Below are positions 1-7,879 of a stretch of DNA of 64,000 nt, one piece after another. The notes beneath the pieces are model-generated. The model was given only the letters and a program-made list of their open reading frames with translations. It did not search any database and was not told the DNA's origin. A program made the translations under genes and the position numbers. Every line of letters starts with the position of its first letter. The first letter of the stretch is position 1. The DNA comes from Lentzea alba (GTDB lineage: Bacteria; Actinomycetota; Actinomycetes; Mycobacteriales; Pseudonocardiaceae): NCBI RefSeq assembly GCF_011067745.1, contig NZ_JAAMPJ010000002.1:62001-126000 (forward strand). Reading direction: 5' to 3'.

Positions 1-91
1 TGGGGACGAGGGGCGGAGGTGGCGCGTTCGTGCACGCTGCGGCTGTGCCGCACAGGATGGCGGCAGCCAGCACTCCCCCGAGTCGCCTCAT
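1..91 (-). CDS. N-terminus of a lipoprotein, probably an LpqW-like substrate-binding protein (partial)
   Basis: Reading the minus strand from an ATG at 91 gives about 30 residues before the window edge: an Arg-Arg start, a hydrophobic Leu/Ala stretch, then GTAAAC and a Pro-rich tail (TNAPPPPLVP). This is a lipoprotein signal peptide with a lipobox-like AAAC. It lies just downstream of typA on the same strand. As I recall, mycobacterial typA is followed by the ABC-type solute-binding lipoprotein LpqW, which influences LAM biosynthesis, so an LpqW-like identity is a context inference. The mature protein lies outside the window and cannot be checked. Confidence 0.55.
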   Translation of the reverse strand, partial: MRRLGGVLAAAILCGTAAACTNAPPPPLVP

Positions 92-295
92 GGTCCTCAC
101 ATTGCCAGAAGGATGGTGGTGGCGTTCGAGCAACCCAGGTTTTGTCACCCGCGCCACTAGAGGGACGTACCGGGGTGGCGGCGGGTTGCCCGCACGGTGG
201 GTAGTACGGCTCACCTGGTCGAGTGGTTCGGGGCTGGGGTCGGCTGATTTCGACCGGCTGAAACTGATCGGCGCCCCGCCGTCTGGCCCGCCGAG

Positions 296-354
296 ATCTT
301 GATGAGGGGAGCTTTCCCAAACCTCAGGTTTAGGAAAGCTCCCCTCATCAAGAT
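296..354. repeat. 59-base palindrome, copy 1 of a dispersed hairpin family
   Basis: Perfect 22-base arms (296-317 and 333-354), one mismatch, then a 6-bp inner stem AAACCT/AGGTTT around a single C. The outer arm contains TTGATGAGGGGAGCTTTC. The same length and core recur at 10758-10816 with paired compensatory changes. It sits between typA (ends 457) and the lipoprotein start (91), both on the minus strand, so it could end typA transcription or cap the lipoprotein leader. Apart from this and the hairpin at 392-420, I see nothing else in 92-456. Confidence 0.85.
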
Positions 355-391
355 GAGGTCACGCCATCAACGCCCGCCCGGACACGACGAA

Positions 392-420
392 GGGCGGCCA
401 GGCCATCGGCCCGGCCGCCC
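392..420 (-). terminator. Probable typA terminator hairpin
   Basis: GGGCGGCC at 392-399 pairs with GGCCGCCC at 413-420, 37 bases beyond the typA stop. There is no U tract, as is common for actinobacterial terminators. Together with the 59-base palindrome it makes two strong hairpins in the 365-base gap. Confidence 0.55.
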
Positions 421-456
421 CTGTCAGGCGTTACGTCAGCGGCGACGCTGGGTGGG

Positions 457-2352
457 TCAGCCGCGCTGCTTCAACCGCGAGCGCTCGCGGCCGCGCAGGT
501 TGGCGTCGAGGGTCACCTTGCGGACGCGGATGACCTCCGGGGCGACCTCTACGCACTCGTCGGAGGCGCAGAACTCCAGGGCCTCCTCCAGCGAGAGCTT
601 GCGGGGGCGGGCCAGGGTCTCCATCACGTCGGCCGTGGAGGAGCGCATGTTCGTGAGCTTCTTCTCGCGGGTGATGTTGACGTCGAGGTCCTCGGCGCGC
701 GGGTTCTCGCCCACCACCATGCCCTCGTAGGCGTCGGCGCCCGGCTCCACGAAGAACGTGCCGCGGTCGGCCAGCTGGATCATCGCGTAGGCGGTGATGG
801 AGCCGGTGCGGTCGGCGACCAGGGAACCGTTGTGGCGGGTGCGGATCTCGCCCGCCCAGGGGCCGTAGCCCTCGGAGACGGCGTTCGCGATGCCGGTGCC
901 GCGGGTTTCCGTGAGGAACTCGGTGCGGAAGCCGATGAGGCCGCGCGACGGGACCACGTAGTCGAGCTTGATGCGGCCGGTGCCGTGGCCCGACATGTTC
1001 TCCATGCGGCCCTTGCGGTTGGCCAGCAGCTGCGTGACGGCGCCGAGGTGCTCCTCGGGGCAGTCGACGGACAGGCGCTCGAACGGCTCGTGGATCTTGC
1101 CGTCGACCGTGTGCGTGACGACCTGGGGCTTGCCCACGGTCAGCTCGAAGCCTTCGCGGCGCATCTGCTCGACCAGGATGGCCAGCGCCAGCTCGCCGCG
1201 GCCCTGCACCTCCCAGGTGTCCGGGCGCTCGGTCGGCAGGACCTTCACCGACACGTTGCCGACGAGCTCGGCGTCGAGGCGGGCCTTGAGCACGCGGGCG
1301 GTGAGCTTGGTGCCGCCGTTGCGACCGGCCAGGGGCGAGGTGTTCACACCGACGGTCATCGAGATGGCCGGCTGGTCGACCGTGATCCGGGGCAGCGCCT
1401 CGGGGGCCTCGGCGTCGGCCAGCGTGTCACCGATGGTGATGTCCGCGATGCCGGCGATGGCGACCAGGTCGCCCGCCCGCGCGAACTCGGCGGGGACGCG
1501 GTCCAGCGCCTCGGTGATGAGGAGCTCGGTGATGCGGACCTTGACGGGCTCGCCGTCCTCACGGCACCACGCCACGGTCTCGCCCTTGCGCATCGTGCCC
1601 TGGTGGATGCGGCACAGCGCGATACGACCGAGGAACGTCGAGGCGTCGAGGTTCGTGACGAGCGCCTGCAGCGGGCCGTCGACGTCGACGTGAGGAGCCG
1701 GGATGTGGTCGAGCAGCACCTGGAACAGCGTGTCCAGGTTCTCCTCGTCCGGCAGGCCGCCGTCCTCGGGCTGGGTCAGCGACGCACGACCGGCGCGCGC
1801 GGAGGCGTAGACGACCGGCAGGTCCAGCACGGACTCGTCGGCGCCGACCTCGGTGGCCAGGTCGAGCAGCAGGTCGTGGGCCTCGTCGACGACCTCGGAG
1901 ATCCGGGCGTCGGGGCGGTCGACCTTGTTGACCAGCAGGATCACCGGCAGACCGGCGGCCAGCGTCTTGCGCAGCACGAACCGGGTCTGGGGCAGCGGGC
2001 CCTCGGAGGCGTCGACGAGCAGCACGACACCGTCCACCATCGACAGAGCGCGCTCGACCTCACCACCGAAGTCGGCGTGGCCGGGAGTGTCGACGACGTT
2101 GATGATCACGTCACCGTCCGGCGTGTGCCGACGCACAGCCGTGTTCTTGGCGAGGATCGTGATGCCCTTCTCACGCTCGAGCTCGCCGGAGTCCATGACC
2201 CGGTCGACGAGCTCGGCACGCGCGGAGAAGGCGCCGGACTGGCGCAGCATGGCGTCGACCAGGGTCGTCTTGCCGTGGTCGACGTGCGCGACGATCGCAA
2301 CATTTCGCAGGTCAGTTCGCGTCTGAAGGGCAGACGCGGTGGCCGTGGGCAC
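457..2352 (-). CDS. typA: Ribosome-associated translational GTPase TypA/BipA
   Basis: A 631-residue translational GTPase that binds ribosomes and assists 50S assembly and stress or cold adaptation in other bacteria. The G domain is intact: AHVDHGKTT (G1) near residue 21, EREKGITI (G2 region) near 59, [14 protein letters not shown] (G3) and [13 protein letters not shown] (G4). The C-terminal half carries the BipA hallmarks [14 protein letters not shown] and [12 protein letters not shown]. Length is normal for the family (about 610-640). The start is a GTG at 2352 with AGGAG a few bases upstream. It is divergent from the small gene at 2518 across a 165-base promoter region. Confidence 0.97.
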   Translation of the reverse strand: MPTATASALQTRTDLRNVAIVAHVDHGKTTLVDAMLRQSGAFSARAELVDRVMDSGELEREKGITILAKNTAVRRHTPDGDVIINVVDTPGHADFGGEVERALSMVDGVVLLVDASEGPLPQTRFVLRKTLAAGLPVILLVNKVDRPDARISEVVDEAHDLLLDLATEVGADESVLDLPVVYASARAGRASLTQPEDGGLPDEENLDTLFQVLLDHIPAPHVDVDGPLQALVTNLDASTFLGRIALCRIHQGTMRKGETVAWCREDGEPVKVRITELLITEALDRVPAEFARAGDLVAIAGIADITIGDTLADAEAPEALPRITVDQPAISMTVGVNTSPLAGRNGGTKLTARVLKARLDAELVGNVSVKVLPTERPDTWEVQGRGELALAILVEQMRREGFELTVGKPQVVTHTVDGKIHEPFERLSVDCPEEHLGAVTQLLANRKGRMENMSGHGTGRIKLDYVVPSRGLIGFRTEFLTETRGTGIANAVSEGYGPWAGEIRTRHNGSLVADRTGSITAYAMIQLADRGTFFVEPGADAYEGMVVGENPRAEDLDVNITREKKLTNMRSSTADVMETLARPRKLSLEEALEFCASDECVEVAPEVIRVRKVTLDANLRGRERSRLKQRG

Positions 2353-2517
2353 GCAGAACTCCTAGAGCTTCGAAGGCGTTGGAGGGGCTCGCGCCGGACA
2401 CTTCGATGCGCAGGGCCGTTACTCATCTTACCGGCTACGTCGCCATTACCACACAAGAGTGCCAGTGAAGTGAGCCTCACCTACTCTAGCGATACGTGTC
2501 GGAGTGGAGTTCAACCA

Positions 2518-2673
2518 GTGGGTAAAAAGCTCAAGAAGAAGTGCTGCAGGTCGAAGCCCCAGTGCAAGCGCTGCCCGGTTCCGTTCCTGCTCAAGGAGCG
2601 TGACAAGGCGCGCAAGAAGGCAGCGAAGAAGGCTGCCAAGGCAGCCAAGAAGGCGCTGAAGAAGGCCGCTTGA
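2518..2673 (+). CDS. Lys-rich mini-protein with a CC-x5-C-x2-C motif
   Basis: A 51-residue protein starting at GTG 2518, preceded by GGAGTGGAG. It begins GKKLKKKCCRSKPQCKRCPV, so four Cys (CC, then C-x2-C) lie within about 12 residues. The second half is an Ala/Lys-rich run resembling a histone-H1 tail. The Cys arrangement could bind a metal and the tail nucleic acid or ribosome; both are inference. Its stop overlaps the TTG start of the next gene as TTGA. Similar small ORFs beside typA seem familiar from other actinomycetes, but I cannot name a family. Codon bias (AAG for Lys, G/C third positions) supports real coding. Confidence 0.75.
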   Translation: MGKKLKKKCCRSKPQCKRCPVPFLLKERDKARKKAAKKAAKAAKKALKKAA

Positions 2674-3587
2674 TCCGCCGTGCGCTCCTGGTCCTGCTGC
2701 TGACGGCCACGACCGCGGGAGAACCCGTCCCCGAGGCCCGCGCGTACCTCGACACCGCCCTCGACCTGCTCCAACAGCACTCCTTCGAGAGCTTGGAGGC
2801 TGACTGGCCGAGGCTGCGTGCCCAAGCTCACCGTGACGCCGCACACGCACGGCGGCCGGCCGACACCTACCCGGCGATCGAACGGGCTATCACCACTCTC
2901 GGCAACCCGCACACCAACCTGCTCGCCTCACCCGACGGCGGCGCGCCGTCGTCGGGTGAGCGCAACGTCCCGGGCGGCCGGATGATCGGCTCCGTCGCCT
3001 ACCTCACGCTGCCGCCGACCGCCTCCGAGGACGGCGACGTGTACGTCGACTCGGGCCGGCGCCTGATGCACGACCTCGTCGCCGCTCACCCCGGCGGCTG
3101 GGTGGTCGACCTGCGCGGCAACTTCGGCGGCGACATGGCCCCGATGCTCACGGTGGTCGCGCCGCTGCTCGGCGAGGGCAAGAAGGGGGCGTTCGTCGGC
3201 CGGGACGGCACCAGGACCGACTGGGGTGTGCGCGACGGCCACGTCTTCAACGGCGAGCTCGTCCGGTTCCCGCAGGTGGAGATGCCCGCGGCGAACGGCG
3301 CGGTCGCGCTGCTGGTCGACGGCCGGACCGCGAGCTCGGGAGAAGCGGTGCTGATCTCGTTCATCGGCGCGCAGAACGCGCGCAGCTTCGGCGGGCCGAC
3401 CGCGGGCTACGCGTCGAGCAACGAGCTGTTCGAACTGCCCGACGGCGCCCAGCTGGCGATCACGACAGCGCTCATGGCCGACCGCACCGGCCGGACGTAC
3501 GGCAACGCCCCGATCACCCCGCACACGCTCGTCGGCGACGGCGACGCGCTCACAGCGGCGATCGAGTGGCTGTCCGAACAGACCTAG
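2670..3587 (+). CDS. S41-family (C-terminal processing) peptidase homologue, exported
   Basis: 305 residues. The start is TTG 2670, overlapping the previous stop by four bases, which suggests translational coupling. The N-terminus is a short signal sequence (MIRRALLVLLLTATTAG). A helical region follows, then an S41 core: GGWVVDLRGNFGGDMAPM, LLVDGRTASSGEAVLISF with the expected nucleophile Ser in TASSGEA, and FGGPTAGYASSNE. No PDZ domain is visible, so it is a minimal S41 enzyme, unlike CtpA-type proteases. It probably acts outside the membrane on an unknown substrate. It ends four bases inside the convergent YciI gene. Confidence 0.85.
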   Translation: MIRRALLVLLLTATTAGEPVPEARAYLDTALDLLQQHSFESLEADWPRLRAQAHRDAAHARRPADTYPAIERAITTLGNPHTNLLASPDGGAPSSGERNVPGGRMIGSVAYLTLPPTASEDGDVYVDSGRRLMHDLVAAHPGGWVVDLRGNFGGDMAPMLTVVAPLLGEGKKGAFVGRDGTRTDWGVRDGHVFNGELVRFPQVEMPAANGAVALLVDGRTASSGEAVLISFIGAQNARSFGGPTAGYASSNELFELPDGAQLAITTALMADRTGRTYGNAPITPHTLVGDGDALTAAIEWLSEQT

Positions 3588-3886
3588 CCCTGCAGCACGG
3601 CCTCGTTCAGCTTCATGAGCTCGGGCGCCGTCCGCGTCGCCTCGAACTCGCAGATCTCGTACTTCACCAGTTTCTGCTCGGCCCACGGGTCCGTGGCGAG
3701 CAGCGCATCGAGCTTCCCGCGGGGCATGGGCCGCGTGATGATCACACCGCCGACCCTCGGCACCTGACGCCCGGAGGCGAGGAACAAACCTCGCTCGTAC
3801 TGCTGCTCGACCCACGCTCGGTGGTCGGGCAGGGCGTAGTCGATCTGTTCCAGTGGCGCGACGTACTTCAGCAGCACGATGAACAT
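3584..3886 (-). CDS. YciI-like small protein
   Basis: A 100-residue protein starting MFIVLLKYVAPLEQIDY, with the YciI pattern: His in LPDHRAWVEQQ, LFLASGRQVPRVGGVIITR, and the WAEQKLVKYEICEF C-terminal strand. YciI proteins are dimeric alpha+beta barrels related to muconolactone isomerases and mostly of unknown function. It is convergent with the S41 gene (4-base overlap) and divergent from the trpS leader, whose promoter starts at its initiation codon. Confidence 0.85.
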   Translation of the reverse strand: MFIVLLKYVAPLEQIDYALPDHRAWVEQQYERGLFLASGRQVPRVGGVIITRPMPRGKLDALLATDPWAEQKLVKYEICEFEATRTAPELMKLNEAVLQG

Positions 3887-3908
3887 CCTTCAACGGTAGT
3901 CCTATACT
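3880..3908 (+). promoter_or_regulatory. Promoter of the trpS leader transcript
   Basis: TGAACA at 3880-3885, a 17-base spacer and TATACT at 3903-3908 match a housekeeping promoter. The leader ATG is at 3916, seven bases after the -10, so transcription would begin at or next to the AUG, giving a leaderless leader peptide. Confidence 0.65.
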
Positions 3909-3915
3909 GCCGAAC

Positions 3916-3966
3916 ATGCGCACGATGAACGCCTACTGGTGGGCCGCTTTCAGGCGGCCGGAGTAG
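3916..3966 (+). CDS. trpS leader peptide with tandem Trp codons
   Basis: The 16-codon ORF reads MRTMNAYWWAAFRRPE then TAG. The two adjacent UGG codons would stall ribosomes when charged tRNA-Trp is scarce. The Trp codons are directly followed by the first strand of a nested hairpin set leading into a terminator before trpS, the defining layout of ribosome-mediated attenuation. No Shine-Dalgarno is present, and the promoter spacing suggests leaderless translation. Short leader peptides of this kind are described for the inducible auxiliary trpS of Streptomyces coelicolor. Confidence 0.85.
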   Translation: MRTMNAYWWAAFRRPE

Positions 3967-4013
3967 CTGTGCGCTGACGCGTTCACAGGCCGCCCGAGAC
4001 GGGCGGCTTTTTT
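3942..4013 (+). promoter_or_regulatory. Tryptophan attenuator (1:2, 2:3 and 3:4 stems)
   Basis: Segment 1 GGCCGC (3942-3947) pairs with segment 2 GCGGCC (3954-3959). Segment 2 GGCGGCC (3953-3959) is fully complementary to segment 3 GGCCGCC (3988-3994), forming the antiterminator. Segment 3 GCCGCCC (3989-3995) pairs with segment 4 GGGCGGC (4001-4007) and is followed by six T, forming the terminator. The Trp-Trp codons end immediately upstream of segment 1, so a ribosome stalled there would mask segment 1 and free segment 2. Confidence 0.85.
3989..4013 (+). terminator. Intrinsic terminator of the trpS attenuator
   Basis: A 7-bp GC stem (GCCGCCC/GGGCGGC) with a GAGAC loop and a run of six T at 4008-4013, 44 bases before the trpS start. 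This is a classical factor-independent terminator, unusual in this window where other hairpins lack T tracts. Confidence 0.88.
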
Positions 4014-4056
4014 GTGCGTTTCGTCCGGGCGGTCCTTCACGGAAGGACCAACGACC

Positions 4057-4980
4057 ATGATCCGCTTGTCCGCCATCACCCCGTCGGGCCAAGTCCACCT
4101 GGGCAACTACCTCGGGGCGTTGCGCACGTGGGCTCGTGAGGGCACCGACGAGGACGTGTACTTCATCAGCGATCTGCACGCGATGACGTCGTCGCACAAC
4201 CCACAACGTCTGCGATCCCTGACCAGGGAGCAGTTCGCGGTGCTCATCGCGTCCGGCATCGCCCCGGAGAGCACCTGCGTGCAGAGCGACCTGATCCGCG
4301 AACTGGGGGCGCTCAACTGGGTGCTGGAGTGCACCTGCACGTACGGGGAGGCCGCGCGGATGATCCAGTTCAAGGAGAAGTCGCTCGGGCGCGACTCCGT
4401 CCGCCTCAGCCTGCTCACCTACCCGGTGCTGATGGCCGCGGACATCCTGTTGCAGGGCACCGCGGAGGTCCCGGTCGGCGAGGACCAGCTCCAGCACGTC
4501 GAGCTGGCCCGTGCGCTCGCCCGCCGCTTCAACCACGCGTACGGCGAGGCGTTCATCGTCCCGACCGCGGTGGTGCCGAAGGTCGGAGCGCGCATCAAGG
4601 ACCTCTCGGACCCGACGCGCAAGATGGACAAGTCCGCCCAGAACTCCACGGGCGTCGTGTTCGTCCTGGACGATCCGGACCTGGTGCGGCGCAAGGTCCG
4701 GCGGGCCGTGTCGTCCACCGAGGGCATCGCGAACCTGACCGAGATCCTCGTCTCCTGCACCGGCAAGGACCCCGAGGACTACACGAGCAGGTTCGCGGAC
4801 CTCAAGAACGTCGTGGCCGAAGCGGTGATCGAAGAACTGAGGCCCGTGCGCGACCGCACGCTGGAACTCCTCGCGGACCCGGCGGAACTGGACCGCGTCC
4901 GGCAGGCGGGCGCGGAACGGGCCCGCGAACGCGCGCAGCACCGGCTGAACGCGGCGCTGCGCCTGTCCGGACTCAGTTGA
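4057..4980 (+). CDS. trpS: Tryptophanyl-tRNA synthetase, attenuator-controlled (auxiliary type)
   Basis: A 307-residue class I aminoacyl-tRNA synthetase that charges tRNA-Trp. It has HLGNYLGALR (HIGH motif) at residues 14-23, GEAARMIQFKEK, VPVGEDQLQHVELAR and KMDKS (KMSKS motif). Start ATG 4057 follows GGAAGGA; the in-frame upstream extension would run into the attenuator. It is slightly short for TrpRS (330-340) because a loop before the C-terminal helices is missing. The residue matching Gln9 of the Bacillus stearothermophilus enzyme is Thr (SAITPSG). The attenuator in front is the hallmark of inducible auxiliary TrpRS genes linked to indolmycin resistance; that role here is inference. The gene ends convergently, overlapping the NUDIX gene. 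Confidence 0.93.
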   Translation: MIRLSAITPSGQVHLGNYLGALRTWAREGTDEDVYFISDLHAMTSSHNPQRLRSLTREQFAVLIASGIAPESTCVQSDLIRELGALNWVLECTCTYGEAARMIQFKEKSLGRDSVRLSLLTYPVLMAADILLQGTAEVPVGEDQLQHVELARALARRFNHAYGEAFIVPTAVVPKVGARIKDLSDPTRKMDKSAQNSTGVVFVLDDPDLVRRKVRRAVSSTEGIANLTEILVSCTGKDPEDYTSRFADLKNVVAEAVIEELRPVRDRTLELLADPAELDRVRQAGAERARERAQHRLNAALRLSGLS

Positions 4981-5746
4981 GGAGCGTTTGAAGGGCAGGT
5001 ACCAGCACCCGGTCCGCCGGCAGCCAGTCCACCCCGGGCAGCTCGTCGGCGGTGAGCCACCGGACAGCGTTGTGCTCCAACGCTTCCGGCTCACCGCCGA
5101 CGAGCGATGCCGCGTAGATCCGCAACACCATGTCCTTCTTCAACGGCACGTCCGGCCCGACCTGCTCGCCAACGGCGACCGGCACGCCGAGCTCTTCCAC
5201 GCATTCGCGCACCAACGCGTCCGTCGGCTTCTCGCCGGGCTCGACCCGCCCACCGGGCAGTTCCCACTGCCCCGCATGGCTTTCCGGATAGGACCGCTGC
5301 TGGGCCAGCAACCGTCCATCCCGGACGATCGCCGCCCCGACCACGACCCGGGCCGCCCGAAGTTCCTCACACCGCGCGGCCAGCAACGCCGACCGCTTCT
5401 GCAGCACCCGCAACGCCATCCCGCGCCCGACCGTGACGTCCGCGAACCGCCCGACCACGCCACCCACGGTCGTCCAGCTGACCCGGTCGATCACCATCGT
5501 CCCGGCCCCGGTCACCACCAGATCCGTGTGCAGCTCCAGAAACTCCCCGGCAGCGGACACACCGGACAGATCAGCCCGCGTGACCGTCAGTCGGACCCCG
5601 AACGGTCCGGCCAGCTCGTCTCCCAGGCACAGCAGGGAACCCCGCACCTTCACCCCGAACCCCGTAATCAGTGAGGTCTCCAGCAGGGCTCCGGCAACAG
5701 CGGCAACTGGCGCGTCGACCAGCGCCGACGCTCGCAATTCTGGCAC
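4973..5746 (-). CDS. SRPBCC-like/NUDIX fusion, MutT-type pyrophosphohydrolase
   Basis: 257 residues. About 1-125 look like a SRPBCC (polyketide cyclase-type) fold: SALVDAPVAAVAGALLET, a strand-rich middle, and a C-terminal helix ending RSALLAARCEELR. Residues 130-257 are a NUDIX hydrolase with GGRVEPGEKPTDALVRECVEELGV, matching the NUDIX box (G-x5-E-x7-RE-x2-EE-x-G). The second domain resembles (d)NTP pyrophosphohydrolases that remove oxidised nucleotides. The start is a GTG at 5746, nine bases after the histidine kinase stop, so it may be cotranscribed with the kinase/regulator pair. Confidence 0.85.
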   Translation of the reverse strand: MPELRASALVDAPVAAVAGALLETSLITGFGVKVRGSLLCLGDELAGPFGVRLTVTRADLSGVSAAGEFLELHTDLVVTGAGTMVIDRVSWTTVGGVVGRFADVTVGRGMALRVLQKRSALLAARCEELRAARVVVGAAIVRDGRLLAQQRSYPESHAGQWELPGGRVEPGEKPTDALVRECVEELGVPVAVGEQVGPDVPLKKDMVLRIYAASLVGGEPEALEHNAVRWLTADELPGVDWLPADRVLVPALQTLLN

Positions 5747-5755
5747 CAGAGCTTG

Positions 5756-7015
5756 CTACCAGGACGGCCAGCGGATCTCCAAACGCGCACCACCGGCAGG
5801 TGACTCCGCGGCCCGCACCGAACCGCCCCGCCGTTGCACGAGATGCGCCACCAGCGCGAGCCCGAGCCCGAAACCACCGGACCGCCGGCCGCGGTCCTCG
5901 TCCACCCGGTAGAACCGGTCGAACACCTTCGTCCGGTGCTCGACGGGAATCCCGTGCCCGTCGTCGTCCACGAGCAACCGCACGTCTCGTCCCACCGGCA
6001 CCAACGTCAGCGTGATCGTCGAGTACGCGTACCGGGCGGCGTTGCGCAGCAGGTTGTCCAGCACCAGCTCGACCTCGGAACGGGTGGCCGACACCAGACA
6101 GGCCGACGGCGGAGCGTTCAACCGCACCAACAGATCCGTGTCGAGCCGGGAGATGGCCGCCTCGGCCTCCAGCACCAGATCCACGGCCTCGGCCCTGGGC
6201 GGTGCCGCGGTGTCCGCCCGCGCCAGGATCAACAGCGAGTCCACCAGCGCACTGAGCCTGATCGACTCCTCGACCACCGACTCCAGCACCTCGATCGAGA
6301 AGTCCGGATCCGGATGCGCCACCGCGACCTCGGCCTGCGCCCGCACCGAGGCAACCGGCGACCTCAGTTCGTGCGCCGCGTCCCCGGTGAACCGCCGCAG
6401 CCGGTCCGACGCCTCGTCCCGCCGGGCCAGCAACGCGTTCAGCGCCTCCGCCAACGCCTGCAGCTCGTCCCGCGACGGCGGCACCGGCAACCGTTCCCCG
6501 TGCGGCAGCTCGCCGGCGGCGACCCGCATCCGTTCCACCGGCCGCAACGACGACCGCACCGACAACCACGTGGCGATCCCCACCAGCCCGGCGACCAGCA
6601 CCGCCGCGACCAGCAGCCACCGGGTCCCCAGCGTGTTGGCGTTCTCGTACCCGAGCAGCTTGTCCCCGTACACCTCGAGCCGCGGCGACCCGTCCGCCGC
6701 GAACACCACCTGCCCGCGCCACCGGTAGGCAGAGGCCCCCTCCAGCCGCAGCACCGTTTCCCCGGACTTCAGCGACCGGATGTCCTGTGCTGTCAACGGA
6801 AGCGGCGGTTTGCCGTCCACCGGCACCCCGGACACGTCCAGCACGCGCGGCGCTTCCTTGGCCAGTTCCTGGTCCACCGCGGTGATCTGGACCAGCCCGA
6901 TCAACGCCGGTGCCAGCCCGGTGAACGCCAGCAGGCACAACAACGCCACCCCGGTGGCGACCACGGTGATCCGGAAGCGCAACGTGCGCCGGAACCACCA
7001 GCGGCGAGGATTCAC
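5756..7015 (-). CDS. Sensor histidine kinase
   Basis: 419 residues. Two membrane segments (about 15-38 and 130-150) enclose an extracytoplasmic sensor of some 90 residues. A HAMP linker follows, then an H box DAAHELRSPVASVRAQ with the phosphorylated His. The HATPase domain has the N box LDNLLRNAARYA, DDDGHGIP and FDRFYRVDEDRGRRSGGFGLGLAL. The start is GTG 7015, overlapping the regulator stop by four bases (GTGA); an open frame continues far upstream but lies antiparallel to nothing and overlaps the regulator, so it is not coding. It signals to the adjacent regulator; the stimulus is unknown but the divergent target suggests envelope stress. Confidence 0.93.
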   Translation of the reverse strand: MNPRRWWFRRTLRFRITVVATGVALLCLLAFTGLAPALIGLVQITAVDQELAKEAPRVLDVSGVPVDGKPPLPLTAQDIRSLKSGETVLRLEGASAYRWRGQVVFAADGSPRLEVYGDKLLGYENANTLGTRWLLVAAVLVAGLVGIATWLSVRSSLRPVERMRVAAGELPHGERLPVPPSRDELQALAEALNALLARRDEASDRLRRFTGDAAHELRSPVASVRAQAEVAVAHPDPDFSIEVLESVVEESIRLSALVDSLLILARADTAAPPRAEAVDLVLEAEAAISRLDTDLLVRLNAPPSACLVSATRSEVELVLDNLLRNAARYAYSTITLTLVPVGRDVRLLVDDDGHGIPVEHRTKVFDRFYRVDEDRGRRSGGFGLGLALVAHLVQRRGGSVRAAESPAGGARLEIRWPSW

Positions 7016-7725
7016 CTGTTGCCCAACGCGCTGTCGAGGTCCGCGGTGGACGCGATGTACCCGTGCCCTCGAATCGTCCGCACGACCTCGCCGGCCCCCA
7101 CCGCCTCCAGCTTGCGCCTGAGGTACCCCACGTAGACCTCGACCGCGTTCCGGGTGGCGGCCTGCTCGTCTCCCCAGACCGTCCGCAGCAGCTCGTCCTT
7201 GGTGACCACGGACCCGGCCCGCGACGCCAGGACGTCCAGCACCGCGTACTCCCGCGGGCTCAGCGAGACGTCCTGCCCGGCCCAGCTGACCTCGCGCAAC
7301 CCGCGGTCGATGACGAGGTTCCCCAGCGTCAGCTTTCGGCGCGCCCCACCACCACGCCGCAGCAACGCCCTGACCTGCGCCACCAGCACCACGAAGCTGA
7401 ACGGCTTGACGAGATACCCGTCGGCCCCGAGGTCCAGCCCGTCCGCCTGGTCGACCTCGCCGTCCTTGGCCGACACCATCAACACCGGCGTCCGCACGCC
7501 GTCCGCCCGCATGCGCTGCAACACCCGGTACCCCGACAGCCCGGGCAGCATGATGTCGAGCAGCACCACGTCGAACGCACCGGTCAACGCCACCCTCAGC
7601 GCGGTGGGCCCGTCCGCGGCAGTCACGACCTCCATGCCCTCCGCCGCCAGGCCACGCTCCAACGCCCGACGCACGCCGACTTCGTCGTCCACGACCAGCA
7701 CCCGAGGCTTCACACCGCACAGCAT
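7012..7725 (-). CDS. OmpR/PhoB-family response regulator
   Basis: About 237 residues from ATG 7725; GTG 7713 is an alternative start and neither has a strong ribosome site. The receiver domain has RVLVVDDE, the phosphoacceptor Asp in VVLLDIMLPG and the conserved Lys in YLVKPFSF. The C-terminal winged helix reads LTLGNLVIDRGLREV through VEVYVGYLRRKLE and VVRTIRGHGYI. It is coupled to the kinase by a 4-base overlap. Its upstream region, shared with the divergent gene at 7880, carries tandem TCTCAGC repeats, so it probably controls itself and that gene. Confidence 0.93.
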   Translation of the reverse strand: MLCGVKPRVLVVDDEVGVRRALERGLAAEGMEVVTAADGPTALRVALTGAFDVVLLDIMLPGLSGYRVLQRMRADGVRTPVLMVSAKDGEVDQADGLDLGADGYLVKPFSFVVLVAQVRALLRRGGGARRKLTLGNLVIDRGLREVSWAGQDVSLSPREYAVLDVLASRAGSVVTKDELLRTVWGDEQAATRNAVEVYVGYLRRKLEAVGAGEVVRTIRGHGYIASTADLDSALGNR

Positions 7726-7755
7726 GCCGCGCACGGCTCTCAGCCGCGCGCATGA

Positions 7756-7831
7756 TCTCAGCCGACTCTCAGCAAGCACCCTGCAACGGGCGTAAAACCG
7801 CAGCTAGAAGTAGTCTCAGCACCATCTCAGC
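7756..7831 (+). promoter_or_regulatory. Two tandem direct-repeat boxes, probable response-regulator sites
   Basis: TCTCAGC-CGAC-TCTCAGC lies at 7756-7773 and TCTCAGC-ACCA-TCTCAGC at 7814-7831. A fifth lone TCTCAGC lies at 7738-7744. Within each box the repeats are 11 bases apart, one helical turn, as for OmpR/PhoB-family regulators. Mycobacterial PhoP uses TCACAGC-N4-TCACAGC, strikingly similar. The boxes sit between the regulator start and the divergent gene at 7880. Confidence 0.72.
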
Positions 7832-7879
7832 AACCTCGATCCAAGCTATGAGTACAAGCCCTTGGAGGAGGGGACCTAG

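Noticed and set aside
832-2673. 613-codon plus-strand open frame opposite typA
   Set aside because: Composition is Arg/Gly/Asp/Leu-rich antisense of typA. Only its last 51 codons (2518-2673), beyond typA, are a genuine gene.
7015-7753. Upstream extension of the histidine kinase frame
   Set aside because: It overlaps the response regulator completely and reads Arg/Gly-rich; the GTG with GTGA overlap at 7015 is the natural start.
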